NCBI RefSeq assembly: GCF_004375085.3
Contig: NZ_SNAQ03000015.1
Location: forward strand, 119,504-183,503
Source: Lewinella sp. W8
GTDB lineage: Bacteria > Bacteroidota > Bacteroidia > Chitinophagales > Saprospiraceae
DNA: 64,000 nucleotides
Direction of reading: 5' to 3'
Below the pieces are notes generated by a model. That model searched no databases. It saw only the letters and a list, made by a program, of their open reading frames with translations, and had not been told where the DNA came from. This document shows, one piece after another, positions 1 to 7,903 of this stretch; the first letter of the stretch is position 1, and the number at the start of each line of letters is the position of its first letter. The translations under genes and the position numbers were made by a program.

Positions 1-1197
1 GCCGTCGATTACGTCTTCGCTACGGCCAGCGGGGATCAGCGGAGTCTGCAAATCCGGTTTGCACAGGTGGCGGCGGGCAATCAACTGTTTCTGTGCCTGC
101 TGTGCCGCGACGTTACCGCCGAATACAACAACCGACGCCGCTTACAGCAAACCAAACGCCGGGTAGATGAACTGCGCAAACAGCTGGAAAGCGAAAATGA
201 AGCGCTGAAGGAGAAAATTGAAACGGCGGAAGCCACGGGGCCCATCATTACCGTTTCCACCAAATACCAAAGAATCCTGGCCCAGGTGGCTCAGGTAGCG
301 GACACCGACGCAACCGTGCTCATCACGGGGGAAACGGGAACCGGTAAAGAATTGCTCGCCCAGTCCATTCACCAATTCAGTAACCGCAGCAGTCGCCAGA
401 TGGTGAGCGTGAACTGCGCCGCCCTGCCGGATAACCTCATCGAAAGTGAGTTGTTTGGCCACGAACGGGGGGCCTTCACCGGTGCCTTCGCGCAAAAGAA
501 GGGCAAGTTTGAAATCGCGGACGGTGGGACCATCTTCCTGGATGAGATCGGCGAACTCCCACTGGACATGCAGGCAAAAATTCTGCGGGCCCTACAGGAG
601 GGAGAGATTCAGCGCATCGGCGCTACCGAAAGCATTAAAGTGGACGTCCGGGTGGTGGCCGCCACCAATCGTGATCTGGAATCCATGATCAATGATGGTT
701 CCTTTCGGGAAGACCTTTACTACCGACTCAACGTCTTCCCCATTCATAACCTGGCGCTGCGCGAGCGCCGGGAGGATATTCCCGTATTGGTGAAACACTT
801 CACCAAGCTATACGCCACTAAAATGGGGCGTCCCATTACCCAGATCAGTCAGCGCGACCTGGAGAAATTACAGGAATACGATTTCCCCGGCAACGTGCGG
901 GAGTTGATCAACCTCGTTGAACGTGCCGTGATCACCTCCAATACCTCCACCCTGAATCTGGGCGCCAGCCTGCGGGCGCTGCGCCGGGCGGACCGCAGCG
1001 AGGGGCTGCAACTGGGTGGAGACCGACTGGTAAGCTTTGAAGAAATGCAGCGGCAGTACATCGTGGAGGCCCTGCGGCGAACCAAGGGAAAGGTTACCGG
1101 TCCGGGCGGGGCCGCTGAGTTGCTGCAACTCAACGGCCGCACCCTGCTCAGCAAAATGAACAAGCTGGGCATTGACCGGAACGAATTCACGCGCTAA
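1..1197 (+). CDS. Sigma-54-dependent transcriptional activator (5' end outside window)
   Basis: The frame is open from base 1, so the gene begins before the window; the GTG at 67 is internal. The 398 visible residues start with what looks like the end of a PAS-type sensor domain (...LFLCLLCRDVTAEYNN). A charged coiled-coil linker follows, then an AAA+ domain. In that domain I see Walker A GETGTGKE (visible residues 110-117), the sigma-54 contact loop GAFTGA (nt 469-486) and Walker B GGTIFLDEIGE. The C-terminus is a Fis-type helix-turn-helix (GGAAELLQLNGRTLLSKMNK). Members of this family remodel sigma-54 polymerase by ATP hydrolysis at enhancer sites. The signal sensed and the targets cannot be read from here. 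No receiver domain is visible in the part present. Confidence 0.9.
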   Translation, partial: AVDYVFATASGDQRSLQIRFAQVAAGNQLFLCLLCRDVTAEYNNRRRLQQTKRRVDELRKQLESENEALKEKIETAEATGPIITVSTKYQRILAQVAQVADTDATVLITGETGTGKELLAQSIHQFSNRSSRQMVSVNCAALPDNLIESELFGHERGAFTGAFAQKKGKFEIADGGTIFLDEIGELPLDMQAKILRALQEGEIQRIGATESIKVDVRVVAATNRDLESMINDGSFREDLYYRLNVFPIHNLALRERREDIPVLVKHFTKLYATKMGRPITQISQRDLEKLQEYDFPGNVRELINLVERAVITSNTSTLNLGASLRALRRADRSEGLQLGGDRLVSFEEMQRQYIVEALRRTKGKVTGPGGAAELLQLNGRTLLSKMNKLGIDRNEFTR

Positions 1198-1213
1198 CGA
1201 ACACCCGGGGATG

Positions 1214-1711
1214 CTAGGGTAAGCCTCCCCAATTCGTCCAACGGCCATCGAGGGTCTCGTACTCGATCGGCCGGGTTGGGACGATCACAATCCAGCCCAG
1301 ACAGGGACAGGATCCGTCACATTGTTTGGCCTGCCCGTTGGGAGTGGCCTTTGACACGGGGGTGCAACCACACTGATAACAGCGGAGTTCGGCGTTGGGG
1401 CCGAGGCTTCCGGGGCCTTTCCCCAGCAGGCGAAAGGCCTCCTTGAGTTCGAGTCCCTTATCTGGCGTGCCGATAATGAGGCGCTTGAATTTCTTGGAAT
1501 AAAAGATGCGGTGTTTGCCCGCCGGGCGAACGACTCCCTTGCGGTCTACCGTAACGAGGCTGGGAACCGTTCGGAAAGCCTTGAGCATGATGGTGTCATT
1601 GAATACCATAGCCTTCACTTCTCCAAGATCGGCAAAGGAACGCTGGGCCTCGACCAGCGAGGGTAACCCGAAGGCCAGCAGGCAGAACAAAAAGCAACGA
1701 AAGAGCAACAT
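1214..1711 (-). CDS. Secreted hypothetical protein with cysteine-rich C-terminus
   Basis: I do not recognise this 165-residue protein. The start is set at ATG 1711 because it begins a good signal peptide (MLLFRCFLFCLLAFGLPSLVEAQ); a longer frame to 1795 would bury it. The middle is basic and beta-rich by eye. The last 50 residues hold six cysteines in two groups, CYQCGC and CDGSCPCLG, spaced by a short polar loop, which suggests disulfides or a metal site outside the cytoplasm. It converges on the sigma-54 regulator with 16 bp between the stops and lies divergent from dnaX. It could be a lineage-specific envelope protein. Confidence 0.6.
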   Translation of the reverse strand: MLLFRCFLFCLLAFGLPSLVEAQRSFADLGEVKAMVFNDTIMLKAFRTVPSLVTVDRKGVVRPAGKHRIFYSKKFKRLIIGTPDKGLELKEAFRLLGKGPGSLGPNAELRCYQCGCTPVSKATPNGQAKQCDGSCPCLGWIVIVPTRPIEYETLDGRWTNWGGLP

Positions 1712-1831
1712 AAAAGCAGGATTTAGGGTGACGTAAAACGGGTACAGTACCCGTGATTTTGCCGTAGGGACGATGGGCCCGGAGAAATTCCACACGGCCC
1801 CTCCCAGCTTTTTATTTCACCCTTCGGTCCT

Positions 1832-1839
1832 TACCTTTA
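1832..1839 (+). promoter_or_regulatory. Probable -7 box of dnaX
   Basis: TACCTTTA, one base off the Bacteroidota -7 consensus TAnnTTTG, 23 bases before the TTG start of dnaX. No convincing -33 box was assigned. Confidence 0.4.
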
Positions 1840-1862
1840 CGCGTAGCACATAAAGGAATTCT

Positions 1863-3599
1863 TTGTCAAATTTCGTCGTCTCCGCCCGTAAGTACCGCCC
1901 CGTCCGTTTTGACGAGGTCGTTGGTCAGCAGCACGTCTCGCAGACCCTCAAGAATGCGTTGCAAACGGACCACCTCGCCCACGCATTCCTGTTCTGCGGT
2001 CCGCGGGGGGTGGGGAAAACCACTTCGGCGCGGATCCTGGCGAAGGTTCTTAACTGCCAGAACCGGACGGAGGATTTTGAGCCCTGCAATACGTGTGACA
2101 GCTGCGTGGCCTTCAACAATAACGCCAGCCTGAACATCACGGAACTGGATGCGGCCAGCAACAACTCCGTAGACCACATCCGGGCGCTGACCGAGCAGGT
2201 GCGGTTCCAGCCCCAGCAGGGATCCTTCAAGGTGTTCATCATCGATGAGGTTCACATGCTGAGTCAGGCGGCCTTTAACGCCTTCCTGAAAACCCTCGAA
2301 GAGCCCCCACCCTACGCCATCTTCATCCTGGCGACCACGGAGAAGCACAAAATCATTCCGACGATCCTTTCGCGGTGCCAGATCTTTGACTTCAAGCGGA
2401 TTCAGCCCTCCGACATCATCGGCCACCTGGAGGGCATCTGTGCGCAGGAAGGCATCGAGGCCGATCCCGACGCTCTGCACATCATCGCCCAGAAGGCCGA
2501 TGGCGCCCTGCGGGATGCCCTTTCCATCTTCGACCGCATCGTCTCCTTCAGCGGAAAGAAAATCACCTACGAGGGCGTAATCGAGAACCTCAACGTGCTC
2601 GATTACGATTATTTCTTCCGGGCGGTCGACTTCATCCTGACCGAAGACCGGGCGGGCATGATGTTGCTCTTCGACGAGGTGCTCCGCAAGGGATTCGACG
2701 AGGACTTATTCCTCAACGGCATGGCGGCCCACATCCGGGACCTACTGGTTTGTAAAACGCCCGATACGCTAAAACTACTGGAGGTGGGCGACCGTCTCCG
2801 GGAGCGCTACCACCAGCAGGCGGCCCTCAGTCCGCCGGACCTGTTACTCACCGCCCTGGACATCGCCAACGACTGTGACCTGGGCTTCCGCCTGGCCCGC
2901 AACAAGCGACTCCACGTGGAGATGAGCCTGCTCAAAATGGTCAGCATCCGCCGGGCCTTCCGCAATACCCCCGTCGTCGTGGCTTCTGCGGATTCCGCCA
3001 CGGCACCTGCGGTCACGCCCCCGGAAAAAAAAAGTCCTGAAGTAAGCCCTCCTGAACCGGAGGGCCCCGAGCTGCCGGAAGACTCCGCCCCTCCGGCGGA
3101 GCCCGACGCCGAGCCCGCTCCCGCAGCCCCCAGTCCAGACGTTGCGCCCGCTTTTCAGAGCCTCGACCTCAACAATATGCTGGCCGAGATCGAGGAGGAG
3201 GATGCCGCGGAGGAAGCGGCCGAAGAGCTCCCGCCGCTGGACGAAGCGGGACTGCACGAATCCTGGGCGGCCTTTCTGGAATTACAGGGCAGTTCGACCC
3301 TGGGGCTCCACCTGAAAATGGCCAAACCCACCCTGGAGGCCGAAGAAGTCGTGGTGCGCGTGGGCTCCCAGCGGGTGATGGCCTCGCTGCGGGAGGACAA
3401 TTCCCTGATCCAGCACCTGCGGGACCACTTTCAACGGCCCGGACTGATCATGCGCCTGGCCGTGGACGAAAGCCTGCGCCCCGCCAAAACGGCGGTAAAA
3501 AAACGCCTGACGGCCAAGGATAAATTCCTGAAGATGCGGGAGAAGAATCCCGCCATCGACGATCTGCGCAAACGGTTTGATTTGCGGCCGGAGGAGTAA
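1863..3599 (+). CDS. dnaX: DNA polymerase III subunit gamma/tau
   Basis: Clamp-loader ATPase subunit of the replisome, 578 residues. The AAA+ core has Walker A GPRGVGKT (46-53), the zinc-binding cysteines 65, 75, 78 and 81, Walker B DEVH (128-131) and the SRC sensor (170-172). An acidic, proline-rich linker (about 375-455) leads to the tau C-terminal domain. The start is TTG 1863, preceded by AAAGGA at 1852-1857; an in-frame stop at 1851 excludes anything longer. At codons 388-390 (nt 3025-3033) there is an unbroken run of nine A. A -1 slip there gives AAG TCC TGA and ends the chain at 392 residues, just where the linker begins. This matches the way known dnaX genes make the shorter gamma form. 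Confidence 0.96.
   Translation: MSNFVVSARKYRPVRFDEVVGQQHVSQTLKNALQTDHLAHAFLFCGPRGVGKTTSARILAKVLNCQNRTEDFEPCNTCDSCVAFNNNASLNITELDAASNNSVDHIRALTEQVRFQPQQGSFKVFIIDEVHMLSQAAFNAFLKTLEEPPPYAIFILATTEKHKIIPTILSRCQIFDFKRIQPSDIIGHLEGICAQEGIEADPDALHIIAQKADGALRDALSIFDRIVSFSGKKITYEGVIENLNVLDYDYFFRAVDFILTEDRAGMMLLFDEVLRKGFDEDLFLNGMAAHIRDLLVCKTPDTLKLLEVGDRLRERYHQQAALSPPDLLLTALDIANDCDLGFRLARNKRLHVEMSLLKMVSIRRAFRNTPVVVASADSATAPAVTPPEKKSPEVSPPEPEGPELPEDSAPPAEPDAEPAPAAPSPDVAPAFQSLDLNNMLAEIEEEDAAEEAAEELPPLDEAGLHESWAAFLELQGSSTLGLHLKMAKPTLEAEEVVVRVGSQRVMASLREDNSLIQHLRDHFQRPGLIMRLAVDESLRPAKTAVKKRLTAKDKFLKMREKNPAIDDLRKRFDLRPEE
3025..3033 (+). promoter_or_regulatory. A9 slippage site inside dnaX
   Basis: Nine consecutive A read in frame 0 as gaA AAA AAA Agt. 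In the -1 frame the next codons are AAG TCC TGA, with the stop at 3038-3040. Runs of A at this place cause transcriptional slippage in Thermus dnaX, and an A-rich heptamer causes ribosomal frameshifting in E. coli dnaX. That it works here is inference. Confidence 0.6.
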
Positions 3600-3628
3600 G
3601 TTTTAGGGGTAGGTGCCAGGGCAAAGGT

Positions 3629-4327
3629 TTAGCAAGTAAACAGCTGAAGGTTCTCTTCCTTTTCCAGCAGTTCCCTCCCCAGATTACACCAGGCACCGCA
3701 GTGATCGAGTACCCAGCTGTCGGAGCTGACGATGACTACTTCATCGGGCAGGGCCACGAGGTCACGGTCGGGGTTGTGTACGAGTTCCACCGTCCAGTCG
3801 TATCCCCTTGCTTCGCCGATTTCCCGCAGGATCGTTTTGAGCCGCCCGCTGTTCGAGACGGGGGCATCGAAGTACCAGGTGACGGCGGCCGCGGGCCGCA
3901 GGGCCTCCCCCACCCGATGGATGGATTCCTGCGTTTGTCGGACCCGCTTGTAGCTACCGTGTACGCTCGACAGGTCGCGGTAGGTGCCGTCCTTGCCGCA
4001 GAAGAGGTACCCGCCGCTCAGGGCCGTTTCCAGGAGAATGAGGAGATTAAACCCGTCAATGGCTACCTGCCGGTCCGGTATGTCCGCCAGAGGTAGGCTT
4101 CGGGCCCACCGGTTGGCCACGGCGGCGGGAGCCGCCGCCATCCGGGCTACGGCCTGCCGCTGCCGTTTGTTGAGCCGGTAGCGGTTGCCCACCAGTTGCA
4201 GGGCCGAGTCCACGCCGTAGGCGCGTTCCAGAAGCCAGGAGAGATCATCGGTGGCCGCGCCCAGCGCGGCGTGGTGCCGCTCGGCAAATAGCTTATCGTC
4301 GTTGGGTTGGGGACCGCGATTGCGCAT
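3629..4327 (-). CDS. DUF434-type conserved protein, possible PIN/NYN-like nuclease
   Basis: 232 residues. The N-terminal 60 or so residues resemble DUF434 (NDDKLFAERHHAALGAATDDLSWLLERAYG) and the rest resembles its usual partner DUF5616. The C-terminal part has well-spaced acidic motifs, IDGFNLL, YFDAPVSNSG and IVSSDSWVLD, which recall PIN/NYN nucleases; this functional link is my inference. No signal peptide is present, so it should be cytoplasmic. A 204-bp segment covering its first 67 codons is repeated about 95% identically at 5394-5597. It is the last gene of a minus-strand run that alternates with two TonB-domain genes. Confidence 0.72.
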   Translation of the reverse strand: MRNRGPQPNDDKLFAERHHAALGAATDDLSWLLERAYGVDSALQLVGNRYRLNKRQRQAVARMAAAPAAVANRWARSLPLADIPDRQVAIDGFNLLILLETALSGGYLFCGKDGTYRDLSSVHGSYKRVRQTQESIHRVGEALRPAAAVTWYFDAPVSNSGRLKTILREIGEARGYDWTVELVHNPDRDLVALPDEVVIVSSDSWVLDHCGAWCNLGRELLEKEENLQLFTC

Positions 4328-4330
4328 GCT
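4127..4330. repeat. Direct repeat copy A (start of DUF434 gene)
   Basis: 204 bp repeated in the same orientation at 5394-5597 with ten mismatches counted by eye. It runs from just upstream of the DUF434 start codon to codon 67. Confidence 0.9.
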
Positions 4331-4432
4331 ACTGGTTGGTCATTTAATTACGGGGGACGGATTGGTAGTCGGCAAAGCACTCCTACCTCATTCCCGAGTC
4401 CCTCGCCGATGAAGCTAAGGCAATCTCCTTAT

Positions 4433-5269
4433 TTACCGGTCCCGGATTTCGCCCTCCACCAGGACCTCTCCGTTCTCGGCAACCAGTTTAAAGGTAGTCA
4501 ATGGTCCCAGGGAAAGCTGGTTAGATAGTACCTTCTCCTGGTATCGATTACGCAGTTTGAAGGGTACTTCCCGGATGAAGGCACCGGTCTCATCGTACAG
4601 TTTCAGCACGACGTTTTGCTTGACGTAACTATCGTATTTGACCGCGAGAGTGGTCCGTTCATAATCGTAGTCAAAACCAATTTCAATGTTTTCATCAGCC
4701 GAAAGGTAAAATGAAGGTACTGGTGCACTACGTTGGGGCTCCTGCTGGCGCGTAGGGGAGTAATTCCGGGGTTTATATTCCTCTGGTTGGCCGGTAGTTT
4801 GATCTAATTTGAATTTGATGGGCAAATTAAATTCAACCCTCACCGGTTGACCGTTCTTCAGGCCCGGAACCCAGATCAACTTTTGGTCGATCATTGCCTT
4901 CACGGTATTCAGTGCGGATTCCGCAAAATCGTTACGTCCAGCCTTTCTTACCACCTGTGCCCCGGATAAACACCCGGAGGGTTCTACAATAAAGGACACA
5001 ATGGTCATCCCCTCGGCCTCGTCCCGCACGGCCTTAAAGGGATATTCACGATGTGCATAGATGAAGTCCAGCATGGCCTTATCCGCCCTTGCCTTAGCGA
5101 CTGCATAGTCTTCATCCGCGCACCCAGCACAGGGGAAAAGTGGCATTTGTTCCACGACCTTGTATACTTCAAGATGGTCTTCGGGGGGACAAAATGGGTT
5201 AACAATTTCCTGGCCGAAAAGGGAAGGAAGGCTGAGCAACATAAGGGTAAAAGTTGCAAGTAGTCGCAT
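4433..5269 (-). CDS. Secreted TonB C-terminal-domain protein, copy 1
   Basis: 278 residues with a signal peptide (MRLLATFTLMLLSLPSLFGQ). Residues about 70-165 match the TonB C-terminal fold, with YP, a VSFIVEPSG strand, W-PG and the closing LPIKF. The N-terminal membrane anchor and the proline spacer of true TonB are missing, so it is probably a periplasmic or surface relative rather than an energy transducer. The tail (about 200-278) looks like a small beta-sandwich (LKLYDETGAF...VPFKLRNR). Cysteines in NPFCPP and FPCAGC are shared with the paralogue at 5682-6494, to which I estimate about 60% identity over the central part. CAAGGTAC at 5323-5330, read as TACCTTGG on this strand, may be its promoter. 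Confidence 0.75.
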   Translation of the reverse strand: MRLLATFTLMLLSLPSLFGQEIVNPFCPPEDHLEVYKVVEQMPLFPCAGCADEDYAVAKARADKAMLDFIYAHREYPFKAVRDEAEGMTIVSFIVEPSGCLSGAQVVRKAGRNDFAESALNTVKAMIDQKLIWVPGLKNGQPVRVEFNLPIKFKLDQTTGQPEEYKPRNYSPTRQQEPQRSAPVPSFYLSADENIEIGFDYDYERTTLAVKYDSYVKQNVVLKLYDETGAFIREVPFKLRNRYQEKVLSNQLSLGPLTTFKLVAENGEVLVEGEIRDR

Positions 5270-5357
5270 AGGTGGTAATAGGTAGTGTAGTAATCAGGTG
5301 TTCCCGGGCACTCATCGTGTCCAAGGTACGACAATATGAAATACTCGCTTCAGCACT

Positions 5358-5594
5358 TCAGCGGCCCGCAGATATCCGGGCAGCCCCCTTCCCGGGAGCC
5401 GCCGCCATCCGGGCTACGGCCTGCCGCTGCCGTTTGTTGAGCCGGTTGCGGTTACCCACCAGTTGCAGGGCCGAATCCACGCCGTAGGCCCGGGCCAGGA
5501 GCCAGGAGAGATCATCGGTGGCCGCGCGCAGCGCGGCGTGGTGCCGCTCGGCAAATAGCTTATCGTCGTTGGGTTGGGGGCCTCGATTGCGCAT
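5358..5594 (-). pseudogene. Truncated second copy of the DUF434 gene
   Basis: The 78-residue frame repeats the first 67 residues of the DUF434 protein at 3629-4327 with three substitutions. It then leaves the homology abruptly (MAAAP followed by GKGAARISAGR) and stops. The whole presumed catalytic C-terminus is missing. It lies between the two TonB-domain paralogues, in the position expected if the pair [TonB + DUF434] was duplicated in tandem and one DUF434 copy later deleted. A short peptide could still be made, since start and frame are intact. Confidence 0.75.
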
Positions 5595-5597
5595 GCT
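5394..5597. repeat. Direct repeat copy B (inside DUF434 remnant)
   Basis: Same 204-bp segment as 4127-4330, about 95% identical. Homology ends sharply on both sides. Confidence 0.9.
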
Positions 5598-5681
5598 GGG
5601 CTGTTGGGGATGTGGGTACTTTAGTCCTACCGATTAGGTCGCCGGACAAGATATAACACTTCTTCCTGGCAACTTCTCCGG

Positions 5682-6494
5682 TCAGTACACCAGCACAACT
5701 CCTTCCACCAGCAATTGACCGTCTTCGTTAACCAGTTTGAAATTAGACGGCCGCTCGATGAATAGCTTGCCGTCGAGCACTTTCTCCTGATTGCGGTTCT
5801 TTAGTTTAAAGGGAATCTCTTTGAGGAAGACTCCGTTCCAATCGTACAGTTTCAAGATCACGTCCTCCTTTACGTAGCTGTCGTAGTACACCTTTAGAAC
5901 CAGCTCCTCGTAGTCGTAACTAAAACCGATTTCAATCTCTTCGTCATCGGATAAGTACATTTCAGGTTCTCGCTCCGTGGGTGCATTTCGGTTGCGACTT
6001 TTCCAGGGGTATTGGTCCAACTTGAATTTAATGGGAAGATTGAAAACCACTCTGACGGGTTCTTCATCCTGCCTGCCGGGTAGCCAAATGACCTTTTCCT
6101 CAATCATGGCTTTCAGAATATCCAGCGCCGCCTGGCCAATATCTTCCCGTCCAACATCCCGGACTACTTTTGCGCTGGAAATGCACCCGGAGGGTTCAAT
6201 GTAAAAGCTCACCACGGCCATTCCCTGGGCGCCGTCTTCAACCGCTGTTTCTGGATACTTAAGGTGACTGTAAACAAAATCCAGCATGGCTTTATCGGCC
6301 CTTGCCTTGGCGGCCCCGTAATCAGGTTCCTCGGCACACCCCTCGCACGGAAAAATGGGCATCTTTTGCACCACCTTATAAATATTCAGGCTGGTGTCGG
6401 GCGGGCAATCGGGGTTCGTTATCTGCTGGCTTAATACAGTGCTAGAGGCGAAAACCAACAGGGCAATCGTGAGCGAAATTCTCATGTAAAACAA
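5682..6494 (-). CDS. Secreted TonB C-terminal-domain protein, copy 2
   Basis: 270 residues, a paralogue of the protein at 4433-5269 with the same plan: signal peptide (MRISLTIALLVFASSTVLSQ if read from residue 4), cysteine-containing segment NPDCPP...FPCEGCA, TonB C-terminal-like domain (about 70-165) and a beta-rich tail. The start shown uses ATG 6494; ATG 6485 is an alternative. It lacks a transmembrane anchor. CAAGGTAC at 6558-6565, read as TACCTTGG on this strand, matches the element upstream of copy 1, so the promoter seems to have been duplicated with the gene. Its ligand is unknown. Confidence 0.75.
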   Translation of the reverse strand: MFYMRISLTIALLVFASSTVLSQQITNPDCPPDTSLNIYKVVQKMPIFPCEGCAEEPDYGAAKARADKAMLDFVYSHLKYPETAVEDGAQGMAVVSFYIEPSGCISSAKVVRDVGREDIGQAALDILKAMIEEKVIWLPGRQDEEPVRVVFNLPIKFKLDQYPWKSRNRNAPTEREPEMYLSDDEEIEIGFSYDYEELVLKVYYDSYVKEDVILKLYDWNGVFLKEIPFKLKNRNQEKVLDGKLFIERPSNFKLVNEDGQLLVEGVVLVY

Positions 6495-6587
6495 TAGGTA
6501 GCGTCCAGAATAGCTGGAAGGTTAATTAGGCGTTTATGCTGCACTCATTCGCTCACCAAGGTACAACATTGGAGGGGGTTACTACTA

Positions 6588-7076
6588 CTACCGGTTCCAG
6601 GGTGCCCGGGCGATCAGCATTTTCAGGTAACAGCGGTCGATCACTGCGGTGATCGTGAGGCCCAGCGCGATGATGAGGGGGACGGTCAGGAAGGTGGTGT
6701 TTCCGGCCATCAGCCCGATCAGCGAGAGCAACAGCATGGCCCCGAGAAAGAGGCGAAACTGTCGGTCCACCGTCCAGCTCCCCTCAATGCCGGGGTTGGC
6801 CTGGTGCTGCTCCTGATAATTTTGCATTTGAATCTCACAGAGTTGCACGTTAGCAAAGCCCGCGGCAGACAAAGATTCCATAACGCTCCGGGCGCGACGC
6901 CCCGTATTACAAACCAGGTAGATGTTCCGGTCGCGATAGGCCGCGAAATCCTGCGCGGAGAAATTGGTGGAGGGGATGTTTACCGAGCCGTACAGGTGGA
7001 GGTCCCGGTATTCGGCGTGCTCCCGGACGTCAACGATGAGTGGCCGGTGGTTCTTTGCTACGGCGAGGGCGGTCAT
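6588..7076 (-). CDS. Rhodanese-like protein with DUF2892 membrane tail
   Basis: 162 residues. The first 90 form a rhodanese domain with the VDVREHAEYRDLH entry motif and the active-site loop CNTGRRAR, whose cysteine would carry the persulfide. The rest has two hydrophobic segments (FLGAMLLLSLIGLMAG and FLTVPLIIALGLTI) typical of DUF2892, which anchor the rhodanese to the inner membrane. The start at ATG 7076 gives a clean rhodanese N-terminus. It is 10 bp downstream of the membrane protein at 7087-7581 and probably cotranscribed with it. Likely role: sulfur transfer or sulfide handling at the membrane. Confidence 0.85.
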   Translation of the reverse strand: MTALAVAKNHRPLIVDVREHAEYRDLHLYGSVNIPSTNFSAQDFAAYRDRNIYLVCNTGRRARSVMESLSAAGFANVQLCEIQMQNYQEQHQANPGIEGSWTVDRQFRLFLGAMLLLSLIGLMAGNTTFLTVPLIIALGLTITAVIDRCYLKMLIARAPWNR

Positions 7077-7086
7077 GAGTGGATAA

Positions 7087-7581
7087 TTAGTGACGCTGGA
7101 GGAGCGGCGATGGGGAATGGACGGGTTTGAGGTGTTTAACGACGCTCCAGTCCCGGCGGGAAAGTACCCGGTAGATTGAATTGGCTTCGGTGGAGGTTTC
7201 ACTTCTTTCATGCAGCGTGAGGGTCTCTTGCTTGTAGTACAGTGTAGTGGGTGATAAAGCGCCGGCAGCATTTGAGGGCGCATGCGCGCAGGTGCCGGGG
7301 TCCCCCGTGGATAAATAGCATCCTTCTTCCTCCAGGTAGAGGCTTCTGATGTATCGATCCATCATTGTATTCCGTAAAAAGAAGATTGCGTTACAGTACA
7401 GCAGCAAAAAAATGCCCGCCATGGTCATCAGACCCGATGGATCGTTCGTAAGCCGCCACATCATCACGAGGAGTACCGTGAGTACCAGAAGGCCCGCCCA
7501 GAGCACCCGGTTGAGGGTGTGCCGGATGGTCAGATCATCCTTTCGGGAAAGGACCTCAATGATGACGGGCGGAGCGTTCAT
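7087..7581 (-). CDS. Small two-helix membrane protein, unknown function
   Basis: 164 residues starting at ATG 7581. Two adjacent transmembrane segments (VLWAGLLVLTVLLVMMW and GLMTMAGIFLLLYCNAIFFL) are followed by a soluble tail of about 90 residues. I do not recognise the family. It sits 10 bp upstream of the rhodanese gene and 38 bp downstream of a possible 41-residue membrane peptide, suggesting a three-gene membrane operon. Confidence 0.6.
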   Translation of the reverse strand: MNAPPVIIEVLSRKDDLTIRHTLNRVLWAGLLVLTVLLVMMWRLTNDPSGLMTMAGIFLLLYCNAIFFLRNTMMDRYIRSLYLEEEGCYLSTGDPGTCAHAPSNAAGALSPTTLYYKQETLTLHERSETSTEANSIYRVLSRRDWSVVKHLKPVHSPSPLLQRH

Positions 7582-7619
7582 AGCATTTACGTTTCGGGCG
7601 TCACGAATACCGCCAACGG

Positions 7620-7745
7620 TTACGCCAACAGGTGGCGGAGGGAGGAACCAATGAGGTACACGAGCGGGAAGAAGGTCAGGCAGCAAGTGCAGATGAGCAC
7701 ATGCTGGCGATCGTTGGGCTGGGTGGTTTGTTCGTTATTCTTCAT
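7620..7745 (-). CDS. Possible 41-residue membrane peptide
   Basis: ATG 7745 opens a 41-codon frame ending in TAA at 7620. A polar N-terminus (MKNNEQTTQPNDRQH) precedes one hydrophobic, cysteine-containing helix (VLICTCCLTFFPLVYLIG). It is collinear with the rhodanese operon just downstream. There is no clear ribosome binding site, which is normal in this phylum. Support is limited to position and composition. Confidence 0.4.
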   Translation of the reverse strand: MKNNEQTTQPNDRQHVLICTCCLTFFPLVYLIGSSLRHLLA

Positions 7746-7903
7746 GGCGATGGGTGAGTTTAGCGGTTTTGTGGTCGCCAGTCAGTAAAGCACTGCTCTT
7801 TCTGACTGACACCCCAAAGCTCCGCCCTCCCGCACCGGATAAACTCGAAGAAACTCAGGAGAAATGCGAAATGGCTACCGTCAAAAGGGAAATTTCGCTT
7901 TTG

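Noticed and set aside
67..69. GTG 67 as true start of the first gene
   Set aside because: The frame is open to base 1 and the residues before it continue a PAS-like domain.
3497..3503. Second A7 run in dnaX as a frameshift site
   Set aside because: A slip there would only remove the last 30 or so residues and gives no sensible product; the A9 site is far better placed.
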